From Fibrobacterota bacterium (GTDB lineage Bacteria > Fibrobacterota > Fibrobacteria > UBA11236): DNA of 64,000 nt. The stretch is taken from contig JAEKLQ010000024.1 in NCBI GenBank assembly GCA_019509785.1, positions 186,001 to 250,000 on the forward strand. The letters are read 5' to 3'. Position 1 is the stretch's first letter, and each line of letters opens with the position of its first letter. Positions 11,901 to 18,370 of the stretch are shown in pieces. The position numbers were made by a program, and so were the translations under genes. The notes beneath the pieces were generated by a model. The model saw only the letters and a list, made by a program, of their open reading frames with translations, searched no databases and was not told the DNA's origin.

Positions 11901-13845
11901 TGGCGCTCGTTCCGTTGAAGGACAAGTTGAGGCCGGAGGACAGGGTGGTGCCACCTTGGAATTCGTCGAATACCACGGTAGACGTGACGCTGGACGTATG
12001 CGATGTAACGAACAGGGCGATTTGCGAATTGGCTCCGGTGCTTTGCGGAGTTTGGGCGGTCCCGACTTGCGTCCAGGCGCTCGTGGTGGCGGTTCGGTAA
12101 TACGCGGTGACCGAGGTACCGCTTTTGACCATGCGTAGCCAGCAGGGGAAGGTTACGGAACCGGTCGAGGTAAAAGTTTCGAGTTCGCCCACATTGCCGG
12201 AAATGTCGTATTGGAAGTGAAAACCATTCGAAGGCGTTACCGACAATGCGGCATAGCCGCCATTGGTCAGGGTTGCGATATTATCGGCCATCATGATGCC
12301 CGCCTTGGACCAGGGGTCGGCGGCGCTCTGGGATACCATCTTCACGGAAACATCGAAATCGCCCGTGATGTCGCTTCGGTAGGCGGCCACGAATTGGTTG
12401 GTCGCCCCCGAAATGTCCGAGCCCCGGCCGCGAAGGGTGAGCTGGTCGGCATTATCCGTCAGACTGTAGTAAGGGGTTTGGGTATCGGCATAGCCATCGT
12501 TATCGTACATCGTCCAAGCCGCGTTCTTGGTATCGGAGGTGAAATCGTCATCCGTTCCCGATGCGGCCATGCTGCCCGTTCCGTCGGCCTTGGTGGTCCA
12601 ATTGTATGCCTTGTTGAAATCGGTACTCGAGGTGAGTACGGCATTCCGGTTCCAATAAACGGTAGGAGCGGCGGTGGCGCTGTAGGTGACGGCGGTTTGG
12701 CTGCTTTTCTGGGTCTGATAGTTGAGCTTGATCCAGTCCGCCGACCGGGCGGCATTGGAGATTTCCAACTCGTCCATCTTGCCGTTGAAATCGTTATTGG
12801 ATTCTCCCGCGATCTTACGGCCGATGAATAAGAGATCGCCGGTGTTGTCGGTGCCGCCGGTAAAGTTGCTGAACGTAAGGGTCTGCGAGGTGCCGTCGAT
12901 ATAGACCTGCTTGACCGGTCCGGTGCTGTTGTAGACGTAGGTGACCTGGTGCCAGGCATCGGTTCCCACCGCGGTGTTGCCAGCGATGTACGCCCGGGTG
13001 TGGCCGACAAACGCCGGATAGCGTCCTTGCTCGTTCGAATTCGTGGTATTGTCGCCGAAATAGAAATTCGATTCCTGGCTGGACCAGGTGCCGTCGTTCC
13101 CCTTGGAGAATAGGGTTCCCGGACTGGCCACGCCGCTGGACAAGTAGACCCAGGCCGAAGCGGTGAAGAGGGTTCCGAAGCCGACCTGATTGAAGGCGCC
13201 GGTCTGGAAATAATCCCCGGTTCCATCGAAGGTCTGCCCCGTCCCGATGGCGCCGGTCGTGCTGGCGGCATTGCCGTTGCGCGTGCCGCTCAGCCCGTTC
13301 GAGGTGGCATCCGTGATGCTGCCCGAGGTTTCGCCGAGATGCCATACGCCTTGGAAATTATTCCCGGTCGTGAACACGGAGGATGCGCTGGAAGCATCGG
13401 TCTGCCCGCTCTTGCCCCAGTATATCCGGATGTCCGTGCTGGCATTGCCCGCTATCGAGGGCACCAGCACCCAGATGTCCGCCTCCGTCGCGCCCCAAGA
13501 CTCGATCTGGTAGGGAAGCGCCGTAGCCCCGTCCGAGCTGGAGAAGCGCACGTCGGCCCCGTTCGCCAAGGCGTCGCTCAAGACGTCGCTGGCATTGGCC
13601 GTCAGCAACCGTATGAGGATGGGATAGGTGGTCTGCGTGCTGGTTACGTTGGCGCCGCCGCCCGAGTTCGTCGTATTGATGGTGATGGTCTTGTACGTGG
13701 CCCAGGTGTCGTAGGGACCTGCGTGGGCGGTGGCGGCCAGCAGCAGCAGAGCCGCGCAAAGCCTAAGCCCGGCGCGGATCGCCAGCGGCGGTCTCATTCC
13801 GGATATGGGTCGCGGCGCGGATGCCGGATCGAAGTGGCGGTCCAT
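2896..13845 (-). CDS. Giant secreted DUF2341/LamG/beta-helix surface protein
   Basis: This 3649-residue protein is exported. The hydrophobic signal ends AHA near residue 42. Met17 would give a more classical signal peptide, but AGAGGA lies 13 nt before the first ATG. In order: a DUF2341 plus LamG unit (about 43-390), a DUF1349-like sandwich and strand-rich repeats (about 400-950), three more DUF2341-LamG units beginning near 958, 1295 and 1642, a fibronectin-III-like stretch (about 1990), a right-handed beta-helix (about 2090-2400), a fifth LamG (about 2670-2880), and large strand-rich domains. The C-terminus (about 3552-3649) has YPNPFNP, a strand pattern, and PSGQYFYR...KMLLIK, typical of FlgD-like or type-IX-like sorting domains. 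DUF2341 and LamG domains are usually found in carbohydrate- or adhesion-related surface proteins. I infer a surface adhesin or glycan-binding scaffold. Confidence 0.9.
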   Translation of the reverse strand: MDRHFDPASAPRPISGMRPPLAIRAGLRLCAALLLLAATAHAGPYDTWATYKTITINTTNSGGGANVTSTQTTYPILIRLLTANASDVLSDALANGADVRFSSSDGATALPYQIESWGATEADIWVLVPSIAGNASTDIRIYWGKSGQTDASSASSVFTTGNNFQGVWHLGETSGSITDATSNGLSGTRNGNAASTTGAIGTGQTFDGTGDYFQTGAFNQVGFGTLFTASAWVYLSSGVASPGTLFSKGNDGTWSSQESNFYFGDNTTNSNEQGRYPAFVGHTRAYIAGNTAVGTDAWHQVTYVYNSTGPVKQVYIDGTSQTLTFSNFTGGTDNTGDLLFIGRKIAGESNNDFNGKMDELEISNAARSADWIKLNYQTQKSSQTAVTYSATAAPTVYWNRNAVLTSSTDFNKAYNWTTKADGTGSMAASGTDDDFTSDTKNAAWTMYDNDGYADTQTPYYSLTDNADQLTLRGRGSDISGATNQFVAAYRSDITGDFDVSVKMVSQSAADPWSKAGIMMADNIATLTNGGYAALSVTPSNGFHFQYDISGNVGELETFTSTGSVTFPCWLRMVKSGTSVTAYYRTATTSAWTQVGTAQTPQSTGANSQIALFVTSHTSSVTSTVVFDEFQGGTTLSSGLNLSFNGTSANDDANSTMSAAYTAASIDFTNYTGTFNFGSSTLSISTGDATFYSGMTVTAGTGTLAFTGTSGTQNFTPKSGATLPTITESGTGGTVLVNTNGLTTGAFTQSAGTWQWGTGLTHSIASISTSGGSMDFGSSTVQVTTGDANLRSLTAVTPGTGTLAMTGSSGIQVLTPPSGISLPAITSTGAATLQLSTNTLNCLSYAQTAGVLDFNGEDVTTTGNFTLTNGNASAFTNLTGRTLTVGGNASFAGSAGNLVDLNLGAWTITTAGTLTADYATIYGSDASGGSKGVATHSYNAKSNTNWLFSVPATLSNLTKSVRLNFNTTSSGANVSGNVVNFPLFLRFTSSNLTFSATSDSGTDLIFVDKDGTTLKHQVVEWDKPNQTGKVWVKVPQVDGNSATDYITLYYGCDSCTTNAYARSDSVFGVFKSVFHLNAPEAKAYDATTLANHGTFVSNLPNLANGGIVSKNAAVFDGSASSYIDVPNESNYDLTTNISVWAWIKVGTFNKAYQAIVTKGGGTFRLTRHNTTNFMYFACNKTGATLASGGAVNVNDGSWHLVVGTFAGDSTRLYVDGARDGTASVLTPSITTNDTDLYIGENAGGLGTGFNGDISEVRIGNTATALSSDFIKLSYETQKTTSTFLTAYTTASFQNSKTFKLNTTASGANIAADVTNFPVLIRLSGVTALAANNSGTTVPTDVRFLDGDGVTWLDYQIERWDRTGGIDSGEVWVRVPTVEGNYAGHSITMYYKQAASVSGTMADGQCASCVFQTSNNFIGDWHLNTSGTGARPDAVGSAGSLTTNNYSGSEFKGGVIAGADSLNGSNQYLSIASGLADWSNGFTYTGWAYWSSTATGARLFDFGNGSGVDNLYYGRQGTSTTSYAEIVNNTTAGGVKTATGAIATGVWGHFALTINGTALKLYKNGVLAGSGTSSQSLRNVTRTNNYLGKSNYGTDLYYQGKYDEIAIANVARDSNWIKLCYQNQRRDSTPLFNPSPSDFKYTQKLVFNTTKTGANVTGNVANYPMLVRLTGLAAYGVNGSGTTAPTDIRFLDGDGTTWLNYQVERWDRTGGIDSAEIWVLVPQVDGNSDHDFITLYYQANGVTVADGQCGSCVFSTSDSHTGVWHLSEETAGTGTASVYKDATGDAYHGTDMISATGRNGVIGRGHQFGSGNDYVELVASSNFLPATSTPVTLSTWFNATSFSGSAGGNRMFTITKSDSSATAFGLAASGVSSSNRVEPYINGNTVRGNTVLSTATWYHAAWTWDGSGTYKLYVNGSLDSTYSSQTLSFAGNTSTARIGIRSTNNINPWNGYFDEVRWSQTVRSADWIKLDYETQRATGNKFWNSRAGPNNKATLTATATSSSNISLSWSSAVSDSSKADSVGIWVKYSGYPDSVGSGSTFVAKLIKTDTTYNYPATYPTTYYFALAVRDTSGKWSPFTSASSDSATLVGVTMPDTIYVDSATGLAANSCASAQNPSTPKKTIKDALACGASATDTLVVRVMPGTYTDSVFSITTKPSIVTSFDNNSRAVMFGHGSGTLDGGARLWTLVLYGNMGIRNLDVKCLINSDVGVYVTGADNVFVEGCRIYNTASNNKHGDAIELRGTNNQHHIANNLIYQPIYYGILTENDNSFNVVNNVFVGSGGTTVGFSQFVNASATDATVSNNIFYNWGTGITSFLANIGSCSNNLFFGVTTGQNTTTTTCTGSVTADPLFANTTPTDRNAFKLLPGSPAIDAGTTTYGSGAGACTRRTPADYFGTARPLGTAPDIGLYEGTGYTPNPSGEFDTLAVTSTATTITVQNSKWKLIWDQARGAGITQFFDKVTSSANLLASNSLLFDAKIDSYTASSQTTAGPVLSLIEGTRARAVIRQRLPVSASLDLNIYYSVYSSGHVYIESELSNLAASTTTVGTVDYTLKLGTTTAAYTSAGTNNGFGYLTTSSRGALLSVTRNLDGGASGSETWATSTAASGSPGTVLFNTTDLANLSQNTVRRHDFLLYVGDNSLTFDKAAAINADAYTPSTLSMSAGTLIGERSWQDLIQGHWTFDDGAGSTARDKSVNNLNNATLGGANYKWTTGKVGGGVLFTTTDSAYVASTSVLNPANGFTVMFWLKPDFTMGDTALILSKGLSNANGWYCRKVTGVNKVIFTMGAATVTSPTLTDGAWTHIAVVADAGSNRQLEMYVNGVQTAASTAAATATSNSANLVFGYASGAIANAKFKGTLDDVRIYNRELPGSDVQSVYDFGFSSRYGHYALRADNNNRVVALINGGAAQTRVQPAFYISNWFGPRDPKYVFLNGTKLKTNVDYVVDSISTAYSGNYLTLQLNKILTGADQTLFIDDDDSTGFMGTATAMKSLTITSTSGKIAIKNFTDTVFSGASSGQWYMELGLKGWTTPTGTPSTTLDSGFGEIMKWKAAAVSPNVAVSSAFQLAGYSYKSGRVLSSLKLDATSPEMFASGLGYLSPATNTYTLVDSSSTRLSLTLSTDSLTGEGTAAVTKRFTFYPTGRVFVSYQVRNQSINFDTPRLDLSAGYDGNNATASWSTTTATANARWALLGGDLNFHPIGMAILSVKNATSTYSTSAALTGGSTFYSQQTGSSEQSALQFYMPLSQWTSANKPVTVNYMMDFSKKFADSATADSLLKDSQIPAVLTAITGTRVTNDALDFNADNFAEGDGAYTYAASSGIASFRFVNTVTSFYPAFRISSWTQGTLPDFVVLDNQVLTRGYHYNAYLNTASNEVVMQFNKTLAPGTHVFFISQKSGLAVKLNRFEATGGDGVDSLAWTTESEFENLGFYVWRRYVPSGAADSIVAKDSLAYAGRLAAAKASAGPAQAPAGKASAEGNAPDTLPSASLSSKELAGLGYVRITPKPIPGAQGGSSASTRDYVFLDRTATFGSAYQYLLEAVDFNGGSVFYGPRAGRPGNPFTTELLPNYPNPFNPITTLRFSLREKLKVSLIIYDSRGRVVRTLVRPDKALAAGKYSVMWDARNEGGIEAPSGQYFYRFTAGRYVKSRKMLLIK

Positions 13846-13934
13846 CGTTTAAGCGGATTCCTCTCGGGGCGGGCCCCGTAAAACGCTTTACGATTATAGG
13901 ACTCGGCCGGGTCCGGCGACCCGGATGATGGGCT

Positions 13935-15398
13935 TTAATGCTTTGGGGGATTTGGAGTATTGGAGGCGGGCGCTTCCTTCGGCATGAGCCCGGGCTCGAG
14001 GATCCTGCCGTCGGCGGAATGAAGGGCTCCCCCTTCACCGGTGAAGAGACCGGCGGGCAAGATTTGCGTCGGGGGGTCGCGATCGGACCGTGAACGCGGG
14101 CGCAGCGAAACCGGTTCGGGATCCAGCGTTAAGGACAAGTAGCCGATGGGATCGGGCTTGGCCGGGTCCATGACCGGACGATCGCCGAGCAGGAACGGCG
14201 CCATGGTATTGCCCAGATCCTTTACCCCTTTGGCCACGCAACGGGCCAGCTCGTAGCCGCCGATCTCGGTGAAATGGGTGCCGTCCATATAGCACTTGTC
14301 GGCATCGGCCGCGCCGTAGGCCTGCATGACTTGCATGGTCATCTTGTTCAAGTCGATGCTGGCCACGCCCAGGGCTTTCGCCTGGTTGCGCATCGCCTCC
14401 GCGAGCCCGCCGATGGAGGTCTTGGGATCGGTGTCGCCCTCGCGCGCCGTCGGAAGGACGAAGATGGGCACGCATTGCTTGGCCCGGATCTGATCGGCGA
14501 AGGTCTTGAGGTTGGCCGGGTAGCCCTCGCTGTCGGCCGGGGTCTTCTGATCGTTGTGCCCGAATTCCACCGCCACGTAATCGCCGGGCTTGGAGTCGGC
14601 CAAAAGCTTGGTCAACCGTTTCATCGCCAGGAAAGCCCCGGCGGTGAGGCCCGACTCGGCATAGTTGGCGATGGCCAGGCCGGGCTTGAAGAAGCGGCCG
14701 ATGTCCTGCCCCCATGCGGTCCAGCCTTCGTTGGCCGAATCGAGTTGGTCCACCACGGTGGAATTGCCGCACAGAAACCAGGTGATCGCTTTATCGTTCC
14801 GGACCAGCTCCAGGCCCGCGATGGCCGGCTTGCGGCCCGAGAATCGCAAGGTCAACTTCTCGTCCCAGGTATAATAACCCAGTTCGCGATCCTTCAAGGT
14901 CATGGTCACGGTGCCGTCCACGCTCTTGGCCTCGCGCCGGTTCACCGTGATGGTCCTGGCCGCCAGCTGACCAGATACGGTGGTCACGCGATCGAAAAGC
15001 AGGCGGCGGTTCTCGGCCTTGACGGTCGTCTCGGAAGCGCCCGCGGGATCGCCCAGGTAGACGGTCAGGTCATAATTGCCTTGCGGAAGCTTCACGGAGA
15101 AAAGCAGTTCGCCGTTAGCGGTACAGAAGTCGCCGGTGAGCGGATCCCCGCCTTGGTCCTGGCAGGTGGCGGCCGCGCCCGTTTTTTCGAAGCCGTATCC
15201 CGAGGCGGAGGTGTAAAAGGTGGCGGGTCCGACCGGAAGGTAGCCGGCGGGCGCCGCCTTGCCCGCCGGGCCGAAATCGTATTTATAGGTTTGCGCGCCG
15301 ACCGGGAGCATTCCCATCAGCGCCAGTCCGAGGACCGCCCTCGCCGCCGTTTCGAGCCATCCCCTGCGAAGCTTGTTCCGCTGCATCATATCTTGCAT
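13935..15398 (-). CDS. CE12-like SGNH esterase (rhamnogalacturonan acetylesterase type)
   Basis: Exported SGNH hydrolase of 487 residues, probably removing acetyl groups from pectin-type polysaccharide. The start at 15398 follows AGGGGA, and the ATG at 15419 lacks a site. A signal peptide ends near residue 36 (VGA). Residues 37-198 form the jelly-roll domain seen in front of bacterial rhamnogalacturonan acetylesterases. Residues 203-400 are the SGNH domain: Ser213 in GNST, SGLTAG at 249-254, GHND at 280-283, and Asp372 with His375 in DGTHF. Block I usually reads GDS, and here Asp is replaced by Asn. The last 85 residues are proline- and arginine-rich with no domain I recognise. The family assignment is firm, but the exact substrate is inferred. 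Confidence 0.88.
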   Translation of the reverse strand: MQDMMQRNKLRRGWLETAARAVLGLALMGMLPVGAQTYKYDFGPAGKAAPAGYLPVGPATFYTSASGYGFEKTGAAATCQDQGGDPLTGDFCTANGELLFSVKLPQGNYDLTVYLGDPAGASETTVKAENRRLLFDRVTTVSGQLAARTITVNRREAKSVDGTVTMTLKDRELGYYTWDEKLTLRFSGRKPAIAGLELVRNDKAITWFLCGNSTVVDQLDSANEGWTAWGQDIGRFFKPGLAIANYAESGLTAGAFLAMKRLTKLLADSKPGDYVAVEFGHNDQKTPADSEGYPANLKTFADQIRAKQCVPIFVLPTAREGDTDPKTSIGGLAEAMRNQAKALGVASIDLNKMTMQVMQAYGAADADKCYMDGTHFTEIGGYELARCVAKGVKDLGNTMAPFLLGDRPVMDPAKPDPIGYLSLTLDPEPVSLRPRSRSDRDPPTQILPAGLFTGEGGALHSADGRILEPGLMPKEAPASNTPNPPKH

Positions 15399-15459
15399 CG
15401 ATTTCCCCTGGAATGGCACCGCGCTTTCCGGATCCTATAATACTCGCCTTGGTCTCGCC

Positions 15460-16545
15460 TTAGTCGATCGGATCGGTCACCGCCTCCACCGGCGCGGGCG
15501 GCGTTTCGGTTTCTTCCACGTCCCGCCACCAAGGGTCGATCGACTGGACATGGCCCGGCTCGATGGGCTGGCCGAGCCGAGGCATGAGGAGCGGCGCATC
15601 GGTCGGCGCCAGCTTCACGAGCATCTCGGCGGGCTCATCCCACGCATGCATGGCGAGATTGAACGTTCCCCAGTGGACGGGCAGGAAAGCGCCGCCGCCC
15701 AGCAGTGCATGGGCCTTAAGGCCATTCTCCGGCCCGAGATGGATTTCGCCCCAGGCGGGATGCCAGGCGCCGACCTCCAGCATGACCAGATCGAAGGGGC
15801 CGAGCTTGTTCTTGATCTCGCCGTATTCTTCCGTCAAGCCGGTATCGCCGCTGAAGAAGACGGAGTGGCGCGGTCCGCGCATCGCCAGCGAGGACCAGGA
15901 GGTGCGGTTCCGATCCGCGACGCCGCGGCCGGAAAAATGCTGGGACGGGGCCGCCGTGATGGTGAGATCCCCGATCCGATGCGACTCCCACCAATCGAGT
16001 TCGGTGATGCGATGCGCGGGAACGCCCCAAGCCTCGAGGTGGGCGCCCACGCCCAACGACGTCACGAACGGGACGTCCAGCGGAACCAGCCGCAGGATGC
16101 TCGGATAGTCGAGATGATCGTAGTGGTCGTGGGAGATCACGACGGCGTCGAGGCGCGGCAGTTTCCCGATCTCGACCGGCGCGGGGTGGAAGCGCTTCGG
16201 TCCCGCGAAGGAGATGGGGGAAACGCGATCGCCCCAAACCGGATCGGTCAAAACCCGCATGCCATCGATCTCCAACACAACGGTGGAGTGGCCGAGCCAG
16301 GTCGCCCGCAGCCCGCTCTGCGCGGGCCTAAGCCAAGTCTCGAGCGGATCGACGATGGGCAGGACGCCCGCGGGAACGCGCCGCCGGCCTCCGCACATGT
16401 ATTCCTTCACCGTCGCGAGCGCCGTTCCCTTCTTCAACCCCGCGCCCACGGGGAAGGTGTTCCGGAAGACGCCATCGCGGAACCGCGACGAGGCTTGCAT
16501 GCGCTCCAGACGCGCTCCCTGCGCCTTGCTGCCTAATGCCTGCAT
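15460..16545 (-). CDS. Metallo-beta-lactamase-fold hydrolase (NAPE-PLD/UlaG-like)
   Basis: A 361-residue cytosolic metallohydrolase. The start at 16545 follows GGAAGGAG with 5-nt spacing; an upstream ATG at 16614 has no site. The zinc motif SHDHYDH, the later QHFSGRG, SGDTG and VHWGTF elements, and the early WLGHSTVVLEIDG strand match the bacterial branch of the N-acyl-phosphatidylethanolamine phospholipase D and UlaG-like group. That group acts on phosphodiester or lactone bonds, and its bacterial members are mostly uncharacterised. It shares orientation with the genes on both sides but is separated from each by 60-120 bp, so an operon is uncertain. The substrate cannot be told from sequence. 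Confidence 0.9.
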   Translation of the reverse strand: MQALGSKAQGARLERMQASSRFRDGVFRNTFPVGAGLKKGTALATVKEYMCGGRRRVPAGVLPIVDPLETWLRPAQSGLRATWLGHSTVVLEIDGMRVLTDPVWGDRVSPISFAGPKRFHPAPVEIGKLPRLDAVVISHDHYDHLDYPSILRLVPLDVPFVTSLGVGAHLEAWGVPAHRITELDWWESHRIGDLTITAAPSQHFSGRGVADRNRTSWSSLAMRGPRHSVFFSGDTGLTEEYGEIKNKLGPFDLVMLEVGAWHPAWGEIHLGPENGLKAHALLGGGAFLPVHWGTFNLAMHAWDEPAEMLVKLAPTDAPLLMPRLGQPIEPGHVQSIDPWWRDVEETETPPAPVEAVTDPID

Positions 16546-16668
16546 GAATCTCCTTCCCGAAGGTAGGCGGTGATACGAAGAAGGGATCCCCGCAGGAATC
16601 CCCTCTTGTCGCAAGGACCGCGCTAATCCCGCACGGATCGGCGCGTCCGGATTTCGCTTCGAGAGGCC

Positions 16669-17265
16669 TTAAGCCGCGGCTCCCACGGCTTCCCGCTTCG
16701 CGCTTTGCGGCGCATGCTCGCGCAGCCAGCCCATCACTTCGCGGTAGAAGCCGGGATGATCCTGCCAGGTACGGGAGGTGATTAGATTGCCGTCGCGCAC
16801 GACCTCGCGATCCTCGTACTTGCCGCCGGCGGCGATGGCTTCCCAGCGCACGTGCTCATAGCAGGTGACGCGCTTGCCCTTGGCCAAGCCGGCCGCGGCC
16901 GCGATCTGCACGCCATGGCAAATGGGAAAGACGCCCTTGCCGGCCTTGTCGAACTCGCGCAGGATGTTCAAGACTTGTTCGTTGTTCCGCAGATACTCCG
17001 GGGAGCGGCCGCCGATCACGATAACGCCTTCGTACTCCGCCACTTTCACCTCGGAAAAGGTGATGTCCGAGCTCCACTTGTAGCCCGGCTTCTCGATGTA
17101 GGTATCCCAGCCGGGTTCGAAATCGTGGATAACCAGGTTCAAGGCGCGTTTGGATGGCGCTGCCACCACGGGCACGAAGCCTTCTTCCATGAAACGGTGA
17201 TTGGCGTAGAGCGTTTCGTAGCTTTCGCCGCCATCGCCGACAATGATGAGGATCTTGCGAGCCAT
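16669..17265 (-). CDS. DJ-1/PfpI family protein
   Basis: A 198-residue member of the DJ-1/PfpI glutamine-amidotransferase-like family. Cys116-His117 sits in the nucleophile elbow FPICHGVQ, with a family-typical Glu14 early on. The family includes glyoxalase III or deglycase-like enzymes, putative peptidases and stress proteins. Strand-helix alternation across the length fits a single flavodoxin-like domain. ATG follows GGGGGAAGG closely. The gene ends 123 bp upstream of the metallohydrolase start on the same strand. A detoxification or stress role is the family expectation, and nothing here narrows it. Confidence 0.9.
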   Translation of the reverse strand: MARKILIIVGDGGESYETLYANHRFMEEGFVPVVAAPSKRALNLVIHDFEPGWDTYIEKPGYKWSSDITFSEVKVAEYEGVIVIGGRSPEYLRNNEQVLNILREFDKAGKGVFPICHGVQIAAAAGLAKGKRVTCYEHVRWEAIAAGGKYEDREVVRDGNLITSRTWQDHPGFYREVMGWLREHAPQSAKREAVGAAA

Positions 17266-17449
17266 CCTTCCCCCTATATGAATGCAGAAACGGTTCAGTG
17301 TTCCGGGGTTTTTCCCCGAGCTACTTCAAGTTAGCCAGGATTCCCCTTTTCCGGGTGGAAGAATTCCGCATTTAGTCGCCATATTTCGACAACCCGCCCC
17401 GGGGAAGGGCCCAAAATATTGCGCGGAAAGGTGTTTGGCTCCGGGAATC

Positions 17450-17506
17450 GGCCTTCCGAAGCGGAAGGGGCCTTCCGAAGCGGAAAGGGCCTTCCAGGGT
17501 GGAAGG
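17450..17506 (-). terminator. Three tandem hairpins after the PAS-AraC gene
   Basis: Three consecutive units of about 19 bp (17450-17468, 17469-17488, 17488-17506) each form a CCTTCC/GGAAGG hairpin around a short loop. They begin 19 nt past the stop codon of the minus-strand PAS-AraC gene and lie close to head-to-tail. There is no clear T run. They could act as a multi-hairpin transcription end or an RNA-stabilising element, or be a small REP-like repeat. A similar triple array follows the HD-GYP gene at 57324-57373. Confidence 0.55.
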
Positions 17507-17524
17507 GGCTAGCCGGGAGGCTTT

Positions 17525-18262
17525 TTAAGGATTGGAGGGCAGGGTGCGCTGAGGAGCCGGCTGGCGCGCCCGGAAAGCCCGCGGCGAATAGCCGGAGTGC
17601 TTTTGGAATTGGCGGGAGAAGTGGCTGGTGTCGTAGAAGCCGGTTTCCCGGGCGATGCGGCCGATAGGGTGGCGGGTGACCACCAGCAATTGCTGGGCTG
17701 CCTCCAGGCGGATGCGCTGGATATAGCGCAGGGGCGGCTCGCCGTACTCCTTCTTGAAGTTGCGCTCGAATTGCTTTACCGAAAGCATCGCCATCCTGGC
17801 CAGGGCGGGAATCTCGATCTTCTCGGAATAGTTCTCCATGATATAGTCGACCACCGGCGGCAATCGTTGCTCTGAGTCGGGAGGAGCGTTCGCCTTCTTG
17901 AGATGGCGGCAAACCCCTTCCAGGCCGGAAACGGTCCCGTCGCCGTCGCGCAGGGGAACCTTGGTGGTGGTGAACCAATCCGCCGTGCGATCGCGTCCCA
18001 GCACCAGCTCCACGCGGTTGACGACCGGCTCGGCCATATCCAAGACCCGGGAATCGTCCTTGATGTAATGCTCGGCCAGGAAACGCGGCCAGATATCGTA
18101 ATCGGTCCTATCCAACAGCTCGGACTCTTGCTTTAAGCCGGCCATGCGGACGAAAGCGGCATTGGCGGCGACGAAACGGCCCTCGCGATCCTTGGCGAAA
18201 TACCCCGTATCCGGGATATACCGGAACAATGCCAGCCCGCCGCCGCTCAAGGTGTTCGCCAT
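17525..18262 (-). CDS. PAS-AraC family transcriptional regulator
   Basis: A 245-residue regulator. Residues 1-125 form a PAS sensor (YFAKDREGRF, then DYDIWPRFLAEHY, then WFTTTKVPLRD). The C-terminal half is an AraC-type double helix-turn-helix (SVKQFERNFKKEYG and ETGFYDTSHFSRQFQKHSG). The ATG at 18262 fits the PAS start; the open frame upstream to 18676 lies under the divergent hydrolase gene and is spurious. It is divergent from the alpha/beta hydrolase across 108 bp, so it may regulate that gene and itself. A second gene of the same architecture lies at 33407-34171. PAS replaces the usual sugar-binding cupin, so the signal may be a small ligand or redox state. Confidence 0.92.
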   Translation of the reverse strand: MANTLSGGGLALFRYIPDTGYFAKDREGRFVAANAAFVRMAGLKQESELLDRTDYDIWPRFLAEHYIKDDSRVLDMAEPVVNRVELVLGRDRTADWFTTTKVPLRDGDGTVSGLEGVCRHLKKANAPPDSEQRLPPVVDYIMENYSEKIEIPALARMAMLSVKQFERNFKKEYGEPPLRYIQRIRLEAAQQLLVVTRHPIGRIARETGFYDTSHFSRQFQKHSGYSPRAFRARQPAPQRTLPSNP

Positions 18263-18370
18263 ACGGCGAAAGGTACGCTCAGAATCACTTGAAGAATCGG
18301 CGTTTCCGGAAGGTAGCAGACAAATTCCCCTCTCTTTTGGATTTTTCCGGGTCCATCGAGGGGGGGCGCC

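Noticed and set aside
17450-17506. CRISPR-like array
   Set aside because: Three short units with no spacers between them and internal symmetry; they read as hairpins.
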